Shown here one piece after another: positions 56,926 through 64,000 of a stretch of DNA of 64,000 nucleotides (its first letter is position 1; each line of letters begins with the position of its first letter). A program made the translations under genes and the position numbers. Origin of the DNA: Papaver somniferum (Eukaryota; Streptophyta; Magnoliopsida; Ranunculales; Papaveraceae). The stretch lies in contig NC_039358.1 in NCBI RefSeq assembly GCF_003573695.1, positions 191,060,418-191,124,417 of the forward strand. Reading direction: 5' to 3'. The notes beneath the pieces were generated by a model. That model saw only the letters and a list, made by a program, of their open reading frames with translations, was not told the origin of the DNA and ran no database searches.

Positions 56926-59177
56926 TCTCTAATTTCATGAAAAAACTCCTTGATTTCATGGTATTTTTGCACAAATCATCAAATAATAATAAAATAAAAT
57001 AAATCATGAAAACTTGTGGGACCGGGCCTCGGCCGGCCGGCCATGCCCTAGCTGGTCCCACACGCCCCTTTGTTTTATTATTTTATTATTAGTTTTCCTT
57101 GAATTCATCAAATTCCTTGATTTCATGGTATTTCTCTCAAATTAGGAAAAATTCTCTCAAATCATCAAAAAATACCTAAAAAATATTAAAAAATTATGAA
57201 AACTCGTAGCACCGGGCCCAAGACGGCCGGCCATGCCTCCACGGTCCCACACGCCCTTGTTTTTATTATTTTAATATTTTTTGCTTCCCTGAACTCATGA
57301 AAACTCCTTCAATTCATGGAAACTCCCTAAATTCATCAAATTTCTCAAAATTCATGAATTTTTCATAAAATCATCAAAATATTTTAAAATTAAGGAAAAG
57401 GCACCACGGGACCGTGGTCACGATGGGACGACCATGCCTTGACCACGGCGATCCCACGCCTCCTCATTCCTTATTTTATAATTATTTTTCATTATCTCAT
57501 GGTGTTTTCCTCAATTTCGTCGAAACCCTAATTTTGGGCATATTTTCTCGAATGGATGCTCAATTGCACGCTAGAAAATATCAAATTTCTCAGGTACTGA
57601 GACACGGACGCCTTGGGGACACGATCACGCTATCTTGACCGACCAAGATTGGCTCTTTGGCCCACGGAAGCCGGTCCCATCAATTTTCACAGTTTTGACC
57701 TAATTTGCACAATTGCTCATATTAGGTCCAAAACTCTTCCACACACTTTGGATTTTCATGAAGTGATCGTCAGGCGGTCACGTGAAAACCAGGGCCGGTT
57801 TCATGACCCCATGGTCGGTCCCTCACTCCATCATAATTAATTAGGTTTCTCACCTAAGGCTCAGACGAGCATTTTCGAATAAATGATTAAACTAGCATTT
57901 AATCATTCTTTCATCAACAAATCGTCAACTCTTCAGGAGTTCTTTGTATTTCCTCACATGAGCATATGGACACTACATGCATCCACGGTCCCATGTAGTC
58001 GCTCCCTCCTTCGTCCCATGGTTAAACTTCTGACGAACCATGAATTGATCATCAATTGATCAAATTAGGGTTTTTGAATCCAAGGATCATCATTTCAGAT
58101 TCCAACCTTAATAATTTTACGACGACCTCATGGTCATTAATTTTATTAATTATACTCGGTTCAACGATCAGTATTCTAATTAATATTTTTGGTACGCTGC
58201 CAATAACCCATCAGATGAGCAACACATGCTCAGACGATCAAATATTCAACAATTCATCACATGAGCAACACTTGCTCAGATGATAAATATTTTCTCAAAC
58301 CAACGAATATTGGTTCAACAATCAATATTCAACGATCTATCGAATGAGCAATACTTGCTCACTTCATCGTAAGAACTATACCTCTGTCTCATGACATGTT
58401 CAATTCATGAGTTTCAGAACATCATGTTCAACTCAACGACTACATGGACTCATCGTCCCATCAAACCACGAAGTCATCAACTGACTAACAAACCACGAGA
58501 CGTCAATCGTGTCACTTGGGGGATATCACTTAGGGTTTTTGGTCTGGCGGTCTACGGCACGTGTGTTCAAACACACAATGGAATGTGAGCAAGTCGTGCA
58601 ATCAGTTGAAGGAATTCACGAGGTAGTGGGTGGAAAATCGACCAAGTCTCCACACGTTGAGCAACTGGTTTCAAATACGATCTCCACTTCCCCACTCCTT
58701 GATTCCATCAACTGTCACACTTCATGGAATCACGGTGTCTACAATTCCAGCAATATAAATAAGTCTCTGAATCATGATTGAATCATCAGTATCACCAATC
58801 TCACATCTCATCGGCAACACGAGATCATCAACTCATCAATTGAGCAACTACTCTCAATTGAGCAATTTCAATCACTCAGAGCTTATCGTATTCAGAATTT
58901 ACACACCCACAATCTTTGATTACCATTGATTCCACACATTTCTCAGCTTCCCTCCTACAGATTAACCCATCCTCTCTTGTGACCGAATTTACTCTGGAAC
59001 GGTCATTGTCTTGATTTAGGATGGAGTACTACAGATTGATCTCTCGAATCTAAAGAACCCCCTTTGTAGCGGTGCATCTGTGTGAGGTTTAACATTTTTC
59101 TCGGTTTTAGGAGTCTCCTTCGTACGGTCGTCTCCTCAATTTCTTAAAATCCAGCAAATCGTTTTTCCCCATATACA
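55668..59177 (+). repeat. 5' LTR of element H (3.5 kb)
   Basis: It starts TGTAGATGG at 55668 and ends CCATATACA at 59177 (one change from the family end CCATCTACA). It has the TATA box at 55973-55983, the palindromic units at about 56070-56390, an ATT microsatellite of about 15 units at 56882-56926, the GC-rich hairpin units at about 56820-57450 and the hairpins at about 58210-58360. A 90-codon frame at 58509-58781 is discussed as a finding. Confidence 0.9.
55973..55983 (+). promoter_or_regulatory. TATA box of element H LTR
   Basis: CTATATAAAGG lies 305 bp from the LTR start, at the same place as in B. It predicts a leader of over 3 kb before gag. Confidence 0.55.
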
Positions 59178-59180
59178 TAT

Positions 59181-59197
59181 TGGCGACCACGGTGGGA
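59181..59197 (+). other. Primer binding site of element H
   Basis: TGGCGACCACGGTGGGA, one base different from B, D and F, three bases after the LTR end. Confidence 0.75.
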
Positions 59198-59234
59198 GAT
59201 CATTCTCTCGGTTGCAATCTCACAATTTCACAAG

Positions 59235-60528
59235 ATGGTTGATCTCAGGTCAGTATCAGTTACGAATACTAACACAAACCGTGCTAGCAGTAGCAACAAC
59301 AACAATCGGAATTTCTCGGAGACAATTCCGACCTCCAACACTGATGGTGGTGATGCTACTCCTACTCACGCTGAAGGTCATCCACTGTCCGGACGACACC
59401 TGAAGAAGTCAGAGGAGATCCACCGCCTACTATTGCTGATCTTATCAAAGCGCAGGAGACTCTTGCAAAGAACCAGACTGACATGGCTGCTACACAGAAG
59501 GAGGTGTATAATTATCTCAAAACTCTTACTGACAAGATGTCAGAGAAGACTCAAGAGAAAGGAAAGGAGAAGGAGAAATCCTCAGACGACGGTCTAAAGT
59601 AATTCCAATCCATACAGTAGAAGACGATGAAGTCCACAAAACTGTTGCAGACAACTCATCAGCGAAGGGATCATCGAATTTCATCACTCGTGAGGATCTG
59701 AAGCACCTTTTGGAGAACCATGGAAAAGGCAAGACATCGCATGACAATCGTCATCAACCTCCTTATCCTTCCGCTACGCAGAGGATTCCGCTCCCCAAAG
59801 GTTACGTTTCTCCAACTTTCACCTTGTATGATGGAAATGGCAATTCTCGGGAACATGTCTCTCGTTTTCTCGAAGCCTTGGGAGAACATCAACATAATCA
59901 TGTCGTCCGTCTCAAGGAATTCTCAAAATATCTGAAAGGCAGTGCATACACCTGGTATAACATCATCACACCAGGGACCATCAACAATTGGGGAGAAATG
60001 GTTAACGCATTTTACAGGAAATACTTCTTCGTGTTAGAACAAGTCACCCTCTCCGACCTTGGAAGAATGTTTCAGAGGGTCAGCGAAAATCCCAATGATT
60101 ATGTGAAAAGGTTCAGAGTCCAAGCCCTGGATTGTCATGACCCAAACGTCACGGAACAACAACTGGTGGACTTGTGCATCAATGGCATGCTCCCGGTATA
60201 CAGGGCCTTGCTGGAAAACCTTCGATTCCCGACTTTCTCAGAGCTTCACGAAGCTGCGAAGAGGTCGGCAACCACTGCACCCGCTCTTTTGGAAAGAGCA
60301 AAGTCAACAAAGACTGAAGATTCAAAAGACACTCGAGGAAGCAAACGTCTGATCAACAAGCAGTATAACCTGCAACCTTCAACAAATGTTGTCGGGGAAG
60401 GGAGTAAGCGAAAAGCAGAACCACAACACAAGCAGACTTCCTCCACCCCTTCAAAGACACACAAGAAGGAGAATTCAAAAATCCCTCCTCAGCATACGGA
60501 AGATCCAGAAGCAACTGATTTTCCCTGA
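59235..60528 (+). pseudogene. Element H gag, frameshifted
   Basis: The start is MVDLRS at 59235. The N-terminal frame breaks down near 59400. From 59710 a 272-codon frame holds the capsid domain (REHVSRFLEALGEHQHNHVV, WYNIITPGTINNWGEM, YVKRFRVQALDCHD) and the basic Lys/Ser/Thr-rich linker. A TGA at 60529-60531, where B has a cysteine codon, ends it just before the zinc knuckle. Confidence 0.8.
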
Positions 60529-60531
60529 TCA

Positions 60532-61963
60532 ATGGAAGAAGTTAATGAACTACTCGATGCGTGGATTCAAGACGGCGCAATCAAATTTCCTTATGTCAAG
60601 AAAGAGCCAACTGAAGAGGCCATGGAAAATCCTCGGTATTGTCGCTTCCATAGATACGTCAGCCATCCCACGAGTGATTGCAAAATTTTTAAGCGCATGT
60701 TCAAAGAAAAGGTCGAAACAGGAGAGCTCAACCTGGGGACTGAGAGGGTGCACAAAAACCCCCTCCCAGTCAGAACTTTTACCATCTCCGAACCTCCTGT
60801 CAAGGAAAAACCAATCTCTGATCGAACATGTCTGCGAGCTGTTGTATCTTTCGAAAGCTCAAAGGAAAGACATGTTTGCTGCACTGAACCACATCGTGCC
60901 CTGAAGACGTCCGCTGATCCAAGAGACTACCACCGGACCTTCAACCACGGACACAGAAATGTATTATTGGGGACTGCTCACCACAATGCACATTAAAGGA
61001 AATGAGTTCAAAAGGGCGTTCATCGATGTTGGTACCGCCGTCAACATCATCCCTTTGAAGACTCTCAGAGCTGTTGGTATTACTCGACGGGAAGCCACCC
61101 ACGCTCCCATAGCAATCAGGGACCACGAAGGAATCTCCAGAAACGCATACGGCTTCATCACTCTCAAAATTACGGAAAGATCGATCTGCACTGAGGCCAA
61201 GTTTTTCATAATCCGGGAAGACCCTGAATACGACATGGTCCTTTGGAGAACTTGGATTCATGCTGAAAGGAGAACGACGCCTTCAACACATCATGTCATC
61301 GACAAGGATTCCGAGTCGGAAGACGAAGCAGAGGACGCACCACCATTTGAGCATCTGGAAGAAGTAAAAACTCTGATGGGACTTACGCAGGAACTTGGAG
61401 ATAATCCGCACACCTTTGTCAGAAGGTTTCGAGCTCAGGAAAGTCTTATTCCTCCTCTTGCTCCAATATTACCAATGTTCAAATACACTACTATGGTCCA
61501 GGGACTTCTCCACATGAATAATTTAACAGTCATCAAAAGCTACGAGTGGGTGACTTCACCTCAGCAATATTACACTCAATGGTTGGGTTCAGAACTTCTT
61601 CAAATCGGTCACTCCATCGAGAGGTTTATTGCTGAAGACTTGGCTAAGCATGATCAACACTATGCTGGATACTACCTTCCGCGCGAGTGTCCATACGGGC
61701 CACAATCGAGGAATTCCATCAAACGGAGAATTCCGAATCAGCGGAATATATTCAAGGCACGATCGACCAAGCCTAACAAGTTTCATGAAGGGGACCTGGT
61801 TCTCAAAGCAGTTCAGCGCGGTCTTCATTCTACAAGGAACTCCAATTGGGAAGGACCATTCATGGTCACTGAATCCATGGCCGGAGGATACTACAAATTG
61901 ACCAACACAGATGACAGAACCCTACCAGTAATTCACGAAAATTGGCTCAAGGCGTTTATCTGA
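60532..61963 (+). pseudogene. Element H zinc knuckle, protease, second capsid-like segment and integrase tail
   Basis: The frame 60532-60996 has the knuckle YCRFHRYVSHPTSDC and then slips near 60810. The frame 60959-61963 (334 codons) has the protease (AFIDVGTAVNII, MVLWRTWIHAE, where tryptophan replaces the usual glycine of LGR), the capsid-like GDNPHTFVRRFRAQ, and the complete integrase tail to NWLKAFI with its natural stop. This copy preserves the tail that B interrupts, confirming the fused order. Confidence 0.75.
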
Positions 61964-62233
61964 AATTATCAGACATTTAAGGCATTGGACGTTTGAAGCA
62001 CTCATGGTGTTGGGATTTAACATTTAGGATTTTCTTTCATTTGTATTTCAATTCCTCCAAAACATTTGCAATACTTGCAATCAGTATTTGAATTCAGCAA
62101 TTTATCAAAATTCAGTTCATATTTTGTAAAAGAAAATCTCTATCAAATCTACAAGAAAATCCCCAACCATCAGTCAATCCAAAACCATCTAAATATCAAA
62201 AACCCAAGTATAAACCTCACATCTCTCATAAAT

Positions 62234-64000
62234 TCAGAAGTTCAAGAGATCAGCAAGAAAAGGCTTTCGCTCATCAACATCCTTCAAGATTTGCAAAGCC
62301 GCCCTCTCCTTGGTCAACTCCACGGTCAACTTGGCAATCTTGTCCTCCTTTTCCTTCACAGCATCGTTCGGAAAGGGTATGTTCTTCTCACATGAATCCT
62401 TGATAACGTTTATTTGCTTACGAAGCCATTTCACGTTGAGGCCAAGTCTTTCTGAATTCTCCAAGTTAAACTCCCAATCAAAGAGTTTATCTGGAGTCAC
62501 GGTATTCCTGGGTCTCGTATGCATATCACTCACGACACGCAAGATAACGCCTACTTGCATGATTAAAGCGTAAGCACGCCCAGGGTTCCTGTCAACGATC
62601 ATATGGCCGAACTTCTTCCATATCGTCTCATACAAGCGTGCATGTCCAATGGGAACGCTGAATCCACCGACCAGTTCATGATACGAGAGTGAAGTGTTAA
62701 AGGGAGGATCGAAAGCGACCCCTGCAGTTGGATATTCATACACTATTATACGGTTCTCGGTCACTGGAGTGGCTCCTACGACTAAAGCAACAGTTCCTTC
62801 GGTATTCTCCGCTGCTGTCTCGGTTTCTTCTATCACTGAGGCAACAACCATCTGGGTTTCCATAACAGAAGTAGCGACCTTCTCATGGCCTTGAAATACA
62901 GGGATGGTTGTCTCTTCATCAATAACTCCGGAATAGTTAGGGTTATCATCGTTGGCTCCAGCATCCTCAACTTCGGTATTTAGCACCTAATACGAAGATT
63001 ACATGAGGTTAGAGTCACGAATCCAAAGGGGATTATGAAACACAGTATACCAGCAAGTAAACATCATCAAGGTTCATCATACTACACTCAAGGCACGAGC
63101 AAATAACATGAAAGTCATGAAAACACATTTTACGATGAGTTCGTCTGAAGAAACTGAACTCTTCCCTGTACTAGGAGACTAACTGGGATCAATCCACAAG
63201 GAATCCGAGAATGAGTCATATTCCATTATCTTCGTATGGATTTCCTCTATGATATGTCAAAATTTCATGACAATCCAATGAAAGAGCGGGTAGATGTGGC
63301 CAAAATATCAAGTGATGCGCAATCTGAAAAAGTTCTGGAAGTCTCCTGGAAGTTTACTATTTCGCCTTTTTCAAGCTCTGAACGTGCTCAAAACTTAAAA
63401 ATCTTCTATATTACAGCTTGGAAATTTTCCGGGCTTGAATTTGCACATGCATATCATCAAAATCCGATTCCGGACGAAGATTCTACATCGTTTTTACTAA
63501 AAGCTGGGTTCTGAATTTTCTGACGACGAAGTTCGACTAAGTTTTCATATATTCACATGGGGTTCTCATTCATTCATTTACAAGTCAGCACTTTTATACT
63601 TCTATGAATAATGTACAGGATATATACTTACTTGAGGAGTCTCAAAAGTGTCCAAGGGGTTGGAATTGTCCACATCAACGACAAGAGGAACATCACTTCC
63701 ATCCGGTTCCGAATCTTGGGAATTACCTCCATTCCCCTTCCCAGAGGATGATTGAGTTCCAGAATTCTCCATATCCATGACGACATCCTCCTGTACACGT
63801 CCTTTACAATCAATATTTTCATCCATGAAGCACTATATTTGAACATGTGAAGAAATACTTACAGTTTCCTCGTCACTCAAATCAGCAATTGCTTGTTCAG
63901 TAGCAGAAAATTGAAGACCTTCAAGACTTGATGGAGTAAAATTTTGCAACAAAATTAACAACGTTGGCTTCATGATTCTAATGCTAATAGCAATGAAAGT
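62234..64000 (-). pseudogene. Antisense PMD gene of element H: exons 5, 4, 3, continues outside
   Basis: Exon 5 is 62234-62986 (251 codons with stop, no break), exon 4 is 63632-63790 and exon 3 is 63863-63943, all in the same phase as in B. Donors GTAAGT and the acceptors before exons 5 and 4 are kept. The acceptor of exon 3 reads CAA where B reads CAG, so normal splicing at that junction is lost unless another AG is used. The PMD exon lies beyond the window end. Exon 5 here shows that the extra base in B is a mutation in B. Confidence 0.8.

Larger units (their letters stand above)
55668..64000 (+). mobile_element. Element H: second copy of the B family, plus strand, 3' part outside window
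   Basis: Order: 5' LTR, primer site, gag, protease with integrase tail, and the antisense PMD gene, of which exons 5, 4 and 3 are inside the window. It is the mirror image of element B and in the same order, so the two form a large dispersed inverted repeat. The target duplication cannot be checked without the 3' end. Confidence 0.9.

Overview
The window looks like repeat-dense intergenic DNA from a large flowering-plant nuclear genome. It has no bacterial features, no tRNA/rRNA genes and no single-copy host gene that I can recognise. Almost every base belongs to nested LTR retrotransposons of the Ty3/gypsy superfamily, plus one truncated L1-type LINE and one probable Ty1/copia-type LTR remnant. 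A Ranunculales genome such as poppy is my guess from the look of the repeats, at low confidence.

Layout. (1) 1-9220: pieces of an Athila-like family: LTRs in both orientations arranged head to head, a tRNA-Asp-type primer site, a decayed gag-protease region and two copies of the 3' non-coding region. (2) 9220-25594: a Tat-lineage LTR fragment split by a complete 15.2-kb non-autonomous Tat-like element on the minus strand (element B, 9374-24537). (3) 25595-26154: a duplicated piece of Athila-type reverse transcriptase. (4) 26155-37632: a 3'-truncated Tat element on the minus strand (element F) that still has protease, RT, two RNases H and integrase. It sits in the RT gene of (5) an Athila-type element on the plus strand (element G, 37633 to about 53725). 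G also carries a LINE insertion in its integrase (39073-40244, 14-bp target duplication) and a third Tat-like element in its 3' LTR (element D, 43341-52579, minus strand, target duplication GTACT). (6) About 53726-55667: a copia-like LTR remnant. (7) 55668-64000: element H, a second copy of the B family on the plus strand, cut by the window end.

The most interesting material is in the Tat-like elements. B, H and D share a reduced sense-strand polyprotein: gag, a zinc knuckle, a protease, a second capsid-like stretch and the C-terminal tail of integrase. RT, RNase H and the integrase core are missing. Between this and the 3' LTR, each element carries genes on the opposite strand, convergent with gag. 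In B this antisense gene has a TATA box, a spliced leader and five coding exons separated by four phase-0 introns. It encodes a plant mobile domain (PMD) protein with a C-terminal domain of unknown function. H carries the same gene. F uses almost the same leader but a different first coding region (an acidic protein), and then a second antisense gene that ends in the same C-terminal domain. D carries a third, unrelated antisense ORF.

F has LTRs, primer site and antisense leader close to those of B/H but a very different coding region. It is therefore the kind of element that could supply RT and integrase in trans to B/H (inference). Every coding copy here carries at least one visible break except the acidic ORF and the second antisense gene of F. 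B has a one-base insertion in the last exon of its PMD gene, and H has lost an AG splice acceptor.
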